A stretch of 64,000 nucleotides of DNA from Polynucleobacter sp. AP-Sving-400A-A2 (GCF_018688155.1 NZ_CP061312.1:1-64000); one strand, 5' to 3'. Shown: positions 23,869 through 32,071, counted from the stretch's first letter. Notes: generated by a model from the letters alone, not told the origin. Made by a program: numbers and translations.

Positions 23869-25986
23869 ATCGTAGTACAGGTAGTAGTAGATAAGCCTTT
23901 AGTGCAGGGCTTTGACTACCTATGGGATATTGAAAAGTTGGGCAAATTACCTGAAATTGGTAACGTGGTTGAGGTGCCCTTTGCTAGGTCAAAAGAAATT
24001 GGGTTGATAGTAAGAGTTAGTAATCACTCCGATTATGAGATAGGAAGGCTCAAATACGTAGATCGCCTTGCGCCAATTCCAGTATTGGACCCCGCTTTAT
24101 TGCGATTAATGAGTTTTACCAGTCAGTATTACATCCACGCTTTAGGGGAAACCGCATTGCCGGTCATACCGCAGATGTGGAAAAAAGCAGATGAATGGGA
24201 AAAAATACCGAAAAAAATAGAATCTGCAGACAAAAAAGGTAAAAAAAAGCTTGTAGCAGTGGCGGAAGGCTTGATCACGGTAGAGCAATTGAATTCCGAT
24301 CAAAAGGTCGCCCTATGTCAACTACTAGCAGATGGTAAAAAAGAAAAACAATTCAGGGCGATCTTATTACAAGGCCAAACGGGGAGTGGCAAGACAGCTG
24401 TCTTTCTAAATTGGCTTACAAACACACTTAAAGAAGAGGGTGCACAAGTACTTTTACTAGTGCCAGAAATTAACTTAACTCCACAACTAGAAAGACGCGT
24501 GAGAGCCTACTTCCCAGATAAAAAAATGGCGGTGTTACATAGCGGTGTCAGCGAAAAGAAACGAGGCGCCGCTTGGTATGATGCAATGACAGGCAAGGCG
24601 CAAATTATTTTAGGAACCAGGCTAGCGGCCTTGACGCCAATACCTAATTTACGCGCCATCGTGGTGGATGAAGAGCACGACCCATCTTATAAGCAGCAAG
24701 ATGGGACTCGATATTCGGCAAGAGATTTAGCAATCTGGCGAGCGCATGATCAAAAAATTCCCATCCTCTTGTCTTCTGCCACGCCCTCGCTAGAAACTTG
24801 GTTAGCCGCTCAATCAGGGCGCTATGAAAATATTCGACTTGATCAGCGCGCTCAGGGTGCAGCCCTACCTAGCGTGCACTTAATTAATACGCGTGATCCA
24901 CAAAATCAATTTAGCCCAGGCGATGTAGGTGTGCCCAAGCAAAAAAGTCTGATTACAAAAACACTTGCAAATGCTATTAGCAGGGCACTTGCAGAAAAAA
25001 AACAAAGTTTGATTTTGATTAATAGGCGCGGCTATGCTCCGGTACTGAGTTGCTCAGCATGTAATTGGCTATCAAAATGTACGCAATGCTCTACCTATAC
25101 GGTAATGCATAAGGCCGGCGCTTTAAGTAAAAGATCAGTATTGAATTGTCACCACTGTGGATTGGTAAAACCCATTCCACAGTTTTGCCCTGATTGTGGA
25201 AATGCAGATCTTAAAACGCTTGGTCATGGGACTCAAAAATTAGAAGATGCCATTGAAGAAATGTGGCCACAAGCGAGAGTGCTGCGGGTCGATACAGACT
25301 CAAGCAGAAAGAGTAAAGGAGCAGAAGCGCTCTTTGCAGAAATACATGATGGCAATGTTGACATCGTCGTTGGTACACAAATGATTGCTAAAGGGCATGA
25401 CTATCAAAACATTGGATTAGTCGCCGTGTTAGACGCAGATAGTCGACTCTATTCGGCAGACTTTAGAGCGGCCGAAAGATTGTTTGCGCAGTTAGTTCAA
25501 GTAGCCGGGCGTGCAGGAAGATCGGGCATCAAAGGTGAGGCTGGGGGAGATATTTATATCGAGACGCAATACCCAGAGGCACCTGTATTTCAGTATTTAT
25601 TAAGACACGATGTTGATGGATTTTTAGCATTTACTGCTAAAGAGCGCGAAGAGGCAAAACTACCGCCCTACTCATATCAAGCACTCATTCATGCCGAAGG
25701 TAAAAACCTAGATCAAGCGATTCAGTTTTTAAATGAACTCAAGGCGCGTATAAAAACTCGGGGTCTGATTACGAGAGAGCTCAAGGTGTATGACCCAGTG
25801 CCTAAGCCAGTCATGCGAGTGGCGGGTGCAGAGCGTGCCCAATTATTAATCGAGTCAGGCAATCGCAAACTATTACAAGAAACGCTTGAAATAATTGATC
25901 AAGAGTTACGCCAAGATTCCACGGGAAGAATTAGTAAAACATCACGTATTCGATGGTTGGTAGAGCGCGATCCGATTGCCATCTAA
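23869..25986 (+). CDS. priA: Primosomal helicase PriA
   Basis: Superfamily 2 helicase that restarts stalled replication forks. Visible are Walker A GQTGSGKT, Walker B VVDEEHD, helicase motifs LLSSATPS and QVAGRAGR, and the eight zinc-binding cysteines (CSACNWLSKCTQC and CHHCGLVKPIPQFCPDCG). The first canonical start in frame is GTG at 23902, but it would remove the first strand of the DNA 3'-end-binding domain. The codons upstream (23869-23901) translate to IVVQVVVDKPL, which fits the PriA N-terminus, yet no ATG, GTG or TTG precedes them before the stop at 23839. I placed the start at the ATC at 23869 by homology only. Confidence 0.9.
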   Translation: MVVQVVVDKPLVQGFDYLWDIEKLGKLPEIGNVVEVPFARSKEIGLIVRVSNHSDYEIGRLKYVDRLAPIPVLDPALLRLMSFTSQYYIHALGETALPVIPQMWKKADEWEKIPKKIESADKKGKKKLVAVAEGLITVEQLNSDQKVALCQLLADGKKEKQFRAILLQGQTGSGKTAVFLNWLTNTLKEEGAQVLLLVPEINLTPQLERRVRAYFPDKKMAVLHSGVSEKKRGAAWYDAMTGKAQIILGTRLAALTPIPNLRAIVVDEEHDPSYKQQDGTRYSARDLAIWRAHDQKIPILLSSATPSLETWLAAQSGRYENIRLDQRAQGAALPSVHLINTRDPQNQFSPGDVGVPKQKSLITKTLANAISRALAEKKQSLILINRRGYAPVLSCSACNWLSKCTQCSTYTVMHKAGALSKRSVLNCHHCGLVKPIPQFCPDCGNADLKTLGHGTQKLEDAIEEMWPQARVLRVDTDSSRKSKGAEALFAEIHDGNVDIVVGTQMIAKGHDYQNIGLVAVLDADSRLYSADFRAAERLFAQLVQVAGRAGRSGIKGEAGGDIYIETQYPEAPVFQYLLRHDVDGFLAFTAKEREEAKLPPYSYQALIHAEGKNLDQAIQFLNELKARIKTRGLITRELKVYDPVPKPVMRVAGAERAQLLIESGNRKLLQETLEIIDQELRQDSTGRISKTSRIRWLVERDPIAI

Positions 25987-26375
25987 GTACCAGCGCTAGA
26001 CTCGTATTGTGTGAGCGACATTAAGTCACTTAGGTTAGTACTCAGCATCTCAGGAGATGTTGGTTTAATTTTAAATAACCAAACTGCATACGGCTGAGTA
26101 TTCACCACCTCAGGGCTGATATCTACCTCTCCATTGAGGGCAACAATTTCACCGCTGATGGGAGCATGAATATCGCTCGCCGCTTTAACGGACTCTATCG
26201 CAGCAATAGCTTCGCCCTGCTTTACTTGTTGGCCTATTTTTGGGGCTTGGAAAAACATGACATCACCCAAAGCTTCTTGCGCGTGATTGCTAATGCCCAC
26301 CCAAACTAATCCATCATCTTCGATGCTAGCCCACTCATGTGTTTCTGCGAATTTAAATGTGTCTTGAGTTTTCAT
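25983..26375 (-). CDS. gcvH: Glycine cleavage system H protein (lipoyl carrier)
   Basis: Small lipoylated carrier of the glycine cleavage complex, 130 residues as is typical. It has the HEWASIEDDGLVWVGISNHAQEALGD opening pattern, and the lipoyl attachment lysine is residue 64 in AIESVKAAS. No gcvT or gcvP lies nearby, so its partners must be elsewhere. Its stop overlaps the end of priA by 4 bp on the opposite strand (convergent). A GGATAC stretch precedes the ATG on its strand. Confidence 0.95.
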   Translation of the reverse strand: MKTQDTFKFAETHEWASIEDDGLVWVGISNHAQEALGDVMFFQAPKIGQQVKQGEAIAAIESVKAASDIHAPISGEIVALNGEVDISPEVVNTQPYAVWLFKIKPTSPEMLSTNLSDLMSLTQYESSAGT

Positions 26376-26473
26376 TATGTATCCTGTGGACTATGTAGGT
26401 GACGACGTGGCGATTGTTCCCAGCCAATAACCTAAGTCGACATTTTGTACAGAGTGCCAAACTAATCTCTATG

Positions 26474-26494
26474 TCGGGCATTGATCAATCCCGA
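26474..26494. repeat. Inverted repeat upstream of gcvH
   Basis: TCGGG and CCCGA arms flank the self-complementary decamer ATTGATCAAT, with one extra C on the left. It lies about 100 bp upstream of the gcvH start and just after the stop of the small CxxC gene. It could be a transcript-end hairpin or an operator; no T-run follows on either strand. Confidence 0.45.
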
Positions 26495-26516
26495 GCTGTT
26501 AAAGCGGAGTTAAGTT

Positions 26517-26702
26517 TTAGGTTTTTGCTGAGCCCGTACGGTGTGTACGGTTGTATAAACAGCTTGCGCAAATCCAGCGCTGCTTGCGATTGCTTGTTGG
26601 GATCCAGGTGCCACCTTCCAGACGCTTTTCGCGACTGCATGAGGAGCAGAACTTAAGGCTCTGTGAAGTTTCTTGGGTAGCAGCTGGAGTCGAAGTAGTC
26701 AT
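26517..26702 (-). CDS. Small hypothetical protein with a CxxC/CxxC zinc-ribbon pattern
   Basis: A 61-residue reading frame starting at ATG 26702 (the frame is open to a TTG at 26717). Two cysteine pairs, C19xxC22 and C45xxC48, are separated by 22 residues with basic and aromatic positions (GGTWIPTSNRKQRWIC). That spacing is what a small zinc ribbon would show. It follows the desaturase gene on the same strand after about 40 bp and precedes gcvH. I do not recognise a named family. The paired cysteines and lack of stops support a real gene, but its shortness keeps this tentative. Confidence 0.6.
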   Translation of the reverse strand: MTTSTPAATQETSQSLKFCSSCSREKRLEGGTWIPTSNRKQRWICASCLYNRTHRTGSAKT

Positions 26703-26743
26703 GGGCAATCCGGGCAATTCTAATCTTGTACAGAGACTCTATT

Positions 26744-27886
26744 TTACCCGTTTTGTCCCGCTGGGGCTGGGCTCAAAACAACTCGTACCGAATCGGCTGT
26801 TTTATTGCCATCAAAATCGAGCCAAGCCTTATTTTCAAAATCATAGAGCTTGCACTTACGAGCCGTCTCGAAATACCATGCCCAAGAGAACTTTTGGATA
26901 AAAATACGCTCTGGAAGGATGGTTTCCAGGGTATTTTGGGCCTCCTGAAGGCGATATAGGGGCACACTCATGTCTACGTGATGGGCTGTGTGCTCCATGA
27001 TGTGGTGCATTAAAGAGCCCCAAATCCAATTAAAGGTCAAATGCACTGTGGTAGATACAAAAGGCTGGGCACGCAACCACTCAGACTTCTTGTCATACCA
27101 AGAGACTGAGGTGTGGGTATGGTGAACATAGACCACGAAACCAATCATTCCATTCCAGAAAAGGAAGGGAAGAGCAAAACCAGTGATGAGGCCAAGCCAA
27201 ACAGATTGACCAGTAGCGAGAGCGCCGGCAATGAGACAAGCAATCCAGATAATGGCAAAGCCAGTCACTAGTAAGTTGTCTTTTAAGAAAATTGGACGGT
27301 CGCCAGGTTTGTTTTTTGCATTCGGGAAGTACTCACGTCTCCACCAGATCTCAATGAGGTAGTAGAAAACAGGGCCCCAGCCACTACGGTAGAGGCGCTC
27401 TACGGCTTTGCGCCAAGCAGGAAGTGCATCAAATTCTGCTTTTGATAATGGAGCCCAAACAAAGTCAAAGCCCTTGAGGTTAGTCTGGCCATGGTGAACA
27501 ACGTTGTGGCCTACATCCCATAAGCTATATGGGGTTAGAGACGGTAAGAATGCAATGCGACCAAGCACTTTATTAAGTTCGCGGTGCGGTGTGTAGCTTT
27601 GATGGCAAGCATCATGACCTAAGATAAAGATGCGACCAGTGACAAAACCGGCAACTAAGCCCAATGCAATTTTGATCAACACGCTCTCAATGAAAATAGT
27701 TCCAGCGATACAGGCAAGCCATAAAACAGCATCCACTGCTAGTAAGGCAATTGCTTTTGCTGTTTCACCTTGAGCCATGGGGATCAACCAGCCACGAATA
27801 ATTTTTCGGTGCGGCAATGGAAGATCTGGAGCCAAAGGATTAGCCATAGATGGTTCGGATAGAGCAGAATTTAAATGATTTGACAT
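26744..27886 (-). CDS. Fatty acid desaturase family protein
   Basis: Membrane di-iron desaturase or related hydroxylase, 380 residues from ATG 27886 (the frame is open to a TTG at 27898). The three histidine clusters are present: HDACH at 91-95, HNVVHH at 127-132 and EHTAHHVD near residue 305, placed around several hydrophobic helices. This is the acyl-lipid or acyl-CoA desaturase pattern (DesA/OLE1-like superfamily). The exact substrate and double-bond position cannot be told from the sequence. The next genes on the same strand are the small CxxC gene and gcvH. Confidence 0.9.
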   Translation of the reverse strand: MSNHLNSALSEPSMANPLAPDLPLPHRKIIRGWLIPMAQGETAKAIALLAVDAVLWLACIAGTIFIESVLIKIALGLVAGFVTGRIFILGHDACHQSYTPHRELNKVLGRIAFLPSLTPYSLWDVGHNVVHHGQTNLKGFDFVWAPLSKAEFDALPAWRKAVERLYRSGWGPVFYYLIEIWWRREYFPNAKNKPGDRPIFLKDNLLVTGFAIIWIACLIAGALATGQSVWLGLITGFALPFLFWNGMIGFVVYVHHTHTSVSWYDKKSEWLRAQPFVSTTVHLTFNWIWGSLMHHIMEHTAHHVDMSVPLYRLQEAQNTLETILPERIFIQKFSWAWYFETARKCKLYDFENKAWLDFDGNKTADSVRVVLSPAPAGQNG

Positions 27887-27967
27887 GATAAGAATCAATA
27901 AGTTAGGGAGAAATGATAGCCTTTTTCACGAATTCACGCATGATGTAGGTCAAAACCCCCTCTGTTT

Positions 27968-28043
27968 TGGTGCGCCCGGCAGGAATCGAACCTGCGACCC
28001 TTGGCTTCGGAGGCCAATACTCTATCCACTGAGCTACGGGCGC
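27968..28043 (-). tRNA. tRNA-Arg (anticodon CCG)
   Basis: A 76-nt cloverleaf on the minus strand. The acceptor stem GCGCCCG pairs with CGGGCGC; the D arm reads TAGCTCAGTGGATAGAG. The anticodon loop is CTCCGAA, giving CCG, and the T loop is TTCGAAT. The CCA tail is encoded. The gene stands alone between the desaturase and a small membrane-protein gene. Confidence 0.97.
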
Positions 28044-28148
28044 CTGTATAAAATTCGTTAACTACGCCATTGTAAGTGCCTATATCCTTAGGCTCTCGTT
28101 ATAATCCCTTCAGAATCATCCTAAAACCCGTCAAACTATAAAAGTCCT

Positions 28149-28385
28149 ATGAGCGAAGCGCACGGCAGCATCATTAAAACCCCTAAACAGCTGATCATTA
28201 CGGTGTTTGCCACCTTTTTTGTGCCATTGATCATCATTTTGTTGCTATTGGTATATGTAAATAACGGTAAACGTACCGATGCCGCTGCTTCTGCTGAGCA
28301 GTTGATTAAACCTGTTGCACAACTGAATTACCAGGATGCTAGCGCTCCAGCGGAGTCCAAAGAGGCTGCCCCAGCGACTAAATAA
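28149..28385 (+). CDS. Small single-pass membrane protein (cytochrome c5-like N-terminus without a haem domain)
   Basis: A 78-residue protein: a short cytoplasmic start (SEAHGSIIKTPKQL), one hydrophobic helix at about 15-37 (FATFFVPLIIILLLLVYV) and a polar alanine/glutamate-rich tail. The N-terminus resembles that of membrane-anchored c-type cytochromes in other betaproteobacteria, in which the IKTPKQLI stretch precedes the anchor helix, but here there is no CxxCH and the frame stops soon after the helix. That resemblance is from memory. A TATAAT hexamer lies at 28100-28105 about 40 bp upstream. A terminator hairpin follows directly. Confidence 0.7.
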   Translation: MSEAHGSIIKTPKQLIITVFATFFVPLIIILLLLVYVNNGKRTDAAASAEQLIKPVAQLNYQDASAPAESKEAAPATK

Positions 28386-28402
28386 GGTTTAACGCTCTCG
28401 AT

Positions 28403-28427
28403 AAAGCTGGCTAGATGCCAGCTTTTT
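28403..28427. terminator. Bidirectional terminator between convergent genes
   Basis: AAAGCTGGC (28403-28411) pairs with GCCAGCTTT (28417-28425) around a 5-nt loop. It is followed by Ts on the plus strand and flanked by As on the left, so it can also act for rsmI on the minus strand, whose stop is 2 bp away. Confidence 0.85.
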
Positions 28428-28428
28428 A

Positions 28429-29331
28429 TTACTCTTCGTTTTGACCTTTTGCATCTAGTGCAACTTGGTACGCCTCTTTTTTGCTCAGCCCAAGCGTTTG
28501 AGCGAGCACGGCAGCAATTTCTTTGCTGCCTAAGTAAGGGCTTAGGGCATTAGCCCATAGCAAGAGCGCCGAATGTTCAGGAGCCTCGTCCGCGTTGGCT
28601 TGGCGGCCAGCCACTAAGATAATAAATTCACCCCTGAGGCTCTCTGCTTTTTCAAGCCACCCCGGAATATCTGTAGCAGTAAGTGTCACCAGCTGCTCAA
28701 ATTTTTTGGTCAGCTCTCTGCCTACTATTACCCGTCGCTCGGCCTCTAGTTCTTTGCTTAGCGTTATCAGGGTCTCGCGTATTTGATGTGGTGATTCAAA
28801 AAAGATGCTCGTTTTTGAATTGCTGCGAATATCTTGGATAAGGGCAATCCGCTCTTTTGCTTTATTTGGCCAGAAGCCAAGAAACTGAAAGCGCCCTTCT
28901 GATGGCAGCATGACAGAGCCACTAGCAGAAATAGCAGTAGAAACCGCGCTTGCACCAGGAATAGGAATAATGCGAAAGCCAGCCTTTTCTACTGCGTTCA
29001 CTAGTCTTGCGCCAGGATCTGATACTCCGGGTGTACCGGCATCTGAAATGTAAGCCCAGCGTTCATTTTGAGCGAGGCGCTCAATAATGGTTTGCGCACC
29101 AGTAATTTCATTGTGCTCATGCAAAGCGACACATTTCTTCTGAATGCCAAAATGTTGGAGCAGAGGTGCGCTATGCCTCGTATCTTCACAGGCAATACCG
29201 TCTACTGAATTAAGCACATGCAGTGCACGCAAGGTAATGTCACCCAAATTGCCAATTGGCGTGGCAACCATGTATAGAGCACCAGCTGGCAGATCCTGTT
29301 GTTTTAAAAAGTCAAAGGAGCTTAATTCCAT
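28429..29331 (-). CDS. rsmI: 16S rRNA (cytidine-1402-2'-O)-methyltransferase RsmI
   Basis: Methylates the ribose of C1402 in 16S rRNA. The tetrapyrrole-methylase-type fold shows LYMVATPIGNLGDITLRAL near the start, then CEDTRHSAPLL, YISDAGTPGVSDPGARLV and PIPGASAV, all typical of RsmI. The start is taken at ATG 29331 (300 residues); an in-frame TTG at 29349 would add six residues, and neither has a clear Shine-Dalgarno. It is divergent from the SIS-domain gene. In E. coli rsmI is also next to the diaA-dolP pair, so the neighbourhood is conserved. Confidence 0.96.
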   Translation of the reverse strand: MELSSFDFLKQQDLPAGALYMVATPIGNLGDITLRALHVLNSVDGIACEDTRHSAPLLQHFGIQKKCVALHEHNEITGAQTIIERLAQNERWAYISDAGTPGVSDPGARLVNAVEKAGFRIIPIPGASAVSTAISASGSVMLPSEGRFQFLGFWPNKAKERIALIQDIRSNSKTSIFFESPHQIRETLITLSKELEAERRVIVGRELTKKFEQLVTLTATDIPGWLEKAESLRGEFIILVAGRQANADEAPEHSALLLWANALSPYLGSKEIAAVLAQTLGLSKKEAYQVALDAKGQNEE

Positions 29332-29419
29332 GTGGGCAATCTTTTGCAAAATAGTATTAATAAGTAAGAGAATACGTTGCTTTTGAAATCATGGGTAGCG
29401 TAGGCAGGTTGTCTGAACT

Positions 29420-30040
29420 ATGGCGCATAATCATGTGATGGATAAAGATACTCTCGAACGTTTGCGCGCTCGCGCATCCCAACATTTTCTAGACAGCATT
29501 GCTGTAAAGCAAGCCGCTGAAAAAATACTTCCTGAGCAGATTGCTCTCGGCATAGTCGCCATGACAAATTGTCTACGCGCTGGCGGAAAGGTAATGGCTT
29601 GCGGTAATGGCGGATCAGCTGCTGATGCGCAGCATTTCGCTGCTGAGCTGATTGGTCGCTTTGAGAGAGAGCGACAAGAGTTGGCTGCGATTGCACTGAC
29701 TACAGACACATCCATTTTGACTGCTGTAGGAAATGACTACAGCTATGACGAAATCTTTGCTAAGCAAGTGCGCGGTCTCGGAAAAAAAGGTGACATCTTA
29801 ATTGGCATCTCCACTTCAGGAAATTCAAAAAACGTAGTGAGAGCAATTGAGGCTGCAAAAAAAATGGGGATTCAGATTGTTGCCTTGACTGGTAACGGTG
29901 GTGGAAAGATTGCCGGCTTATTAGACGCTAATGACATTCATCTCTGCGCGCCCTCCACTCGCACTGCTCGTATTCAAGAAACACATTTAGTTTTACTTCA
30001 TGCCTTATGCGATGGCGTAGATCATTTATTGCTCGATTAA
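29420..30040 (+). CDS. diaA: SIS-domain protein, DiaA-like (phosphoheptose-isomerase family)
   Basis: A 206-residue SIS-domain protein of the GmhA/DiaA family, with the sugar-phosphate-binding pattern CGNGGSAADAQHFAAELIGRFERER and ISTSGNSKNVV. By sequence alone it could be a sedoheptulose-7-phosphate isomerase. The flanking rsmI on one side and a BON-domain lipoprotein on the other reproduce the E. coli rsmI-diaA-dolP neighbourhood, which favours the DnaA-binding protein DiaA, a stimulator of initiation. Start ATG 29420 is used; ATG 29438 is a possible alternative. The functional choice is inference from context. Confidence 0.85.
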   Translation: MAHNHVMDKDTLERLRARASQHFLDSIAVKQAAEKILPEQIALGIVAMTNCLRAGGKVMACGNGGSAADAQHFAAELIGRFERERQELAAIALTTDTSILTAVGNDYSYDEIFAKQVRGLGKKGDILIGISTSGNSKNVVRAIEAAKKMGIQIVALTGNGGGKIAGLLDANDIHLCAPSTRTARIQETHLVLLHALCDGVDHLLLD

Positions 30041-30067
30041 TAAATTCATTAATAAAAAGGTACGTAT

Positions 30068-30715
30068 ATGCGAAATACTCTCATCATCAAATTACTTACC
30101 GCGATGTTGATTTCCTCCTTCCTATCTGGTTGTGGCGTACTAGCTGTTGGCGGCGTTGTGGCAGGTGCAAGCGTATTAGCTGATCGCCGTTCTCCAGCTG
30201 TGCAGGCAATTGATAAGGGTATTGAGTTAGAGGCCGGCAATGCTCTAGCCAAGCGCTATGGTGATAATGCGCACATTAACGTGACATCATTCAATCAAAA
30301 GGTATTGTTAACCGGTGAGGTGAAAGATGCCGATATTAAGGGCCAGGCCGGCACCTTTGTGAAGGCAATGAAAAACGCCCGCTCTGTCTTTAATGAATTA
30401 GTCATTGGACCAAATAGCACCTTTACAGCTCGTGCGAATGACTCTTACCTCGAATCCAAAATCAAAACCCAAATGATTTTTACAGATAAGCTGCCATCGA
30501 ATTCAATGGGAATTGTTGCTGAAGGCAGTAGTGTTTACTTGATGGGTATCCTGACGCAAAATGAGGCAGCGATTGCTAAGAAAGTTGCTAGTAATGTTGA
30601 TGGTGTAAAAGATGTGTACGTCTACTTCGATATTATTTCTGATGCAGAAAAAACGCGTCTAGAAAAACAAGGTAAGGCAGACGAATCGCAGCCAAACTCA
30701 ATGCCAAAGCAGTAA
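30068..30715 (+). CDS. dolP: BON-domain outer-membrane lipoprotein, DolP-like
   Basis: A 215-residue lipoprotein. The signal peptide ends in the lipobox LSGC, with the acylated cysteine at residue 22, and there are two BON domains (about 50-110 and 125-195), each with the glycine-rich turns VLLTGEV and VYLMGIL. E. coli DolP (YraP) has the same two-BON architecture and supports outer-membrane integrity and BAM function. It follows the DiaA-like gene by 27 bp and probably shares its transcript. The C-terminal tail is polar and low in complexity. Confidence 0.9.
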   Translation: MRNTLIIKLLTAMLISSFLSGCGVLAVGGVVAGASVLADRRSPAVQAIDKGIELEAGNALAKRYGDNAHINVTSFNQKVLLTGEVKDADIKGQAGTFVKAMKNARSVFNELVIGPNSTFTARANDSYLESKIKTQMIFTDKLPSNSMGIVAEGSSVYLMGILTQNEAAIAKKVASNVDGVKDVYVYFDIISDAEKTRLEKQGKADESQPNSMPKQ

Positions 30716-30738
30716 GGTTGTTTGATGTAAAGTGAGTA

Positions 30739-31092
30739 ATGAATTTATCTATGCAACACCTGAAATCTTTTGTACTCACTACCGTCTTATTACTATGTTC
30801 GCTAAGTGCAAGGGCATCTAGTGATGATACAAAGGCGGCTTTACTTGCAAAGCAAAATGCTTGCCTGGGATGTCATGCGCTTGATAAAAAAATTGTGGGC
30901 CCTGGCTTTCAAGCCGTTGCAAAAAAATACGCAAATGACCCTGGCGCAATTGTATTTCTAAAAAACAAAATTATTAAAGGTGGCTCGGGATCTTGGGGTG
31001 TTGTACCAATGCCAGCAAATGCAAAGTTGAGTGATGCCGATGTATCTTTATTGGCTGGCTGGATTTTGCGCGGAGCGCCTAGCGCAAATTAA
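30739..31092 (+). CDS. Monohaem class I cytochrome c
   Basis: A 117-residue periplasmic electron carrier. It has a signal peptide of about 27 residues ending at ARA, then the haem-attachment motif CLGCH at 42-46 and a likely axial methionine 91 in VVPMPAN. The C-terminal helix DADVSLLAGWILRG completes a cytochrome c551/c552-like fold. It starts 23 bp after the DolP-like gene. Redox partners are not visible here. Its stop overlaps the convergent acetyltransferase gene by 4 bp. Confidence 0.94.
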   Translation: MNLSMQHLKSFVLTTVLLLCSLSARASSDDTKAALLAKQNACLGCHALDKKIVGPGFQAVAKKYANDPGAIVFLKNKIIKGGSGSWGVVPMPANAKLSDADVSLLAGWILRGAPSAN

Positions 31093-31748
31093 GTGGGGCG
31101 AATTACTGGCTTTCCAATAAACCAGGACCACACATCATTTGAGCGCTTAAAGTTTTGTTTAAGTGCATAGTCAAAGTCAGCCCACTGCTCATTGGCAGCC
31201 TCTTCAACAATCGTGCCTGAATTTGCAGGCGGTAATTTCAGGTAAGCATCAGCATCTCCATGGGCGTACTCAACAAGCATGCCCGCCTTTTGCGCAAGAT
31301 GCATCATCGCCCGGTTATTTGCTAGGCAATGCACGAATAAGGTTTCGATACGGGTATTGCGTGAGTGCACCGATGCGCGGGCCAATAAAGCGCTACCAAT
31401 GCCCTGCCCTCGGCCATTAGGTAGAACTGATACACCAAACTCGGCAGCCAGTGGCTGACCTTTTATTTCGGGTAGATACGCTAAATGAGCCATGCCAATC
31501 AGGTTTAGCTGGGAGTCAAAGCTGCCAAATATCGCATCTCTCTGGAAATCAAGCCCCTCTACATAGCGATGAATAACCTCATCAGGGGTTTGAGTGCCGA
31601 AGCGAAGACGACGATCTTCTTCATTCAGCAGCAAAAGATGCTGAAGAATGCGCTCTCTATGGGCCGCATGTAATTCACGAACAGGCACAGTTGAGCCAGC
31701 CGCATAGGGCTTGCTGGGTAAGTGACTGTTCGCTAATTTATTGTGCAT
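31089..31748 (-). CDS. GNAT-family N-acetyltransferase
   Basis: A 219-residue protein with the acetyl-CoA-binding motif A pattern GVSVLPNGRGQGIGSALL in its centre and a preceding strand LIGMAHLAYL. The N-terminal part, RERILQHLLLLNEEDRRLRFG, is a pattern I associate with acetyltransferases of this subgroup. The substrate is unknown. It is convergent with the cytochrome gene (4-bp overlap), and its start faces the rRNA operon promoter region. Confidence 0.85.
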   Translation of the reverse strand: MHNKLANSHLPSKPYAAGSTVPVRELHAAHRERILQHLLLLNEEDRRLRFGTQTPDEVIHRYVEGLDFQRDAIFGSFDSQLNLIGMAHLAYLPEIKGQPLAAEFGVSVLPNGRGQGIGSALLARASVHSRNTRIETLFVHCLANNRAMMHLAQKAGMLVEYAHGDADAYLKLPPANSGTIVEEAANEQWADFDYALKQNFKRSNDVWSWFIGKPVIRPT

Positions 31749-31999
31749 AGCAACATACTAGCAGAAACAGCAGCTTATTACAGGGTTTTCCCTAGGCATA
31801 GAGGGATACAGACATAAAAGAGAAATAAAGGGAGTAAAAACTAAACGCTTGCCTCAAATTCTCCGCCTTATCCATAAAAACCCGTATATTTTAAAAAAAG
31901 TTGAAAATATTTTCGCCCTCCATCCCCTTGTTCTACATGGGTTTATTTAAAAAGTAGGAAAAAACATCGCTTTTTTATAGAAAAAGACTACGAAAGGTG

Positions 32000-32028
32000 T
32001 TGACGGACCCTCAAAAGGGGTATAAAGT
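32000..32028 (+). promoter_or_regulatory. rRNA operon promoter
   Basis: A -35 TTGACG at 32000-32005 is followed by a -10 in TATAAAGT (32021-32028), about 210 bp before the 16S 5' end. A-tracts lie upstream. Confidence 0.75.
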
Positions 32029-32071
32029 CTCATCTCTCTGCTGCAACGTTTTATGAATTTCAAAGCGCGCA

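Noticed and set aside
26551..26959. Plus-strand frames of 77-116 codons opposite the CxxC gene and the desaturase end
   Set aside because: They overlap better-supported minus-strand genes and show no motif or ribosome-binding site.
28046..28075. A minus-strand TTACAA-18-TTATAC promoter for tRNA-Arg
   Set aside because: Its start point would fall inside the tRNA, a few bases past the mature 5' end, so it cannot make the full tRNA.
31163..31420. An 85-codon plus-strand frame within the acetyltransferase gene
   Set aside because: Antisense to a gene with a clear GNAT motif; composition is that of a shadow frame.
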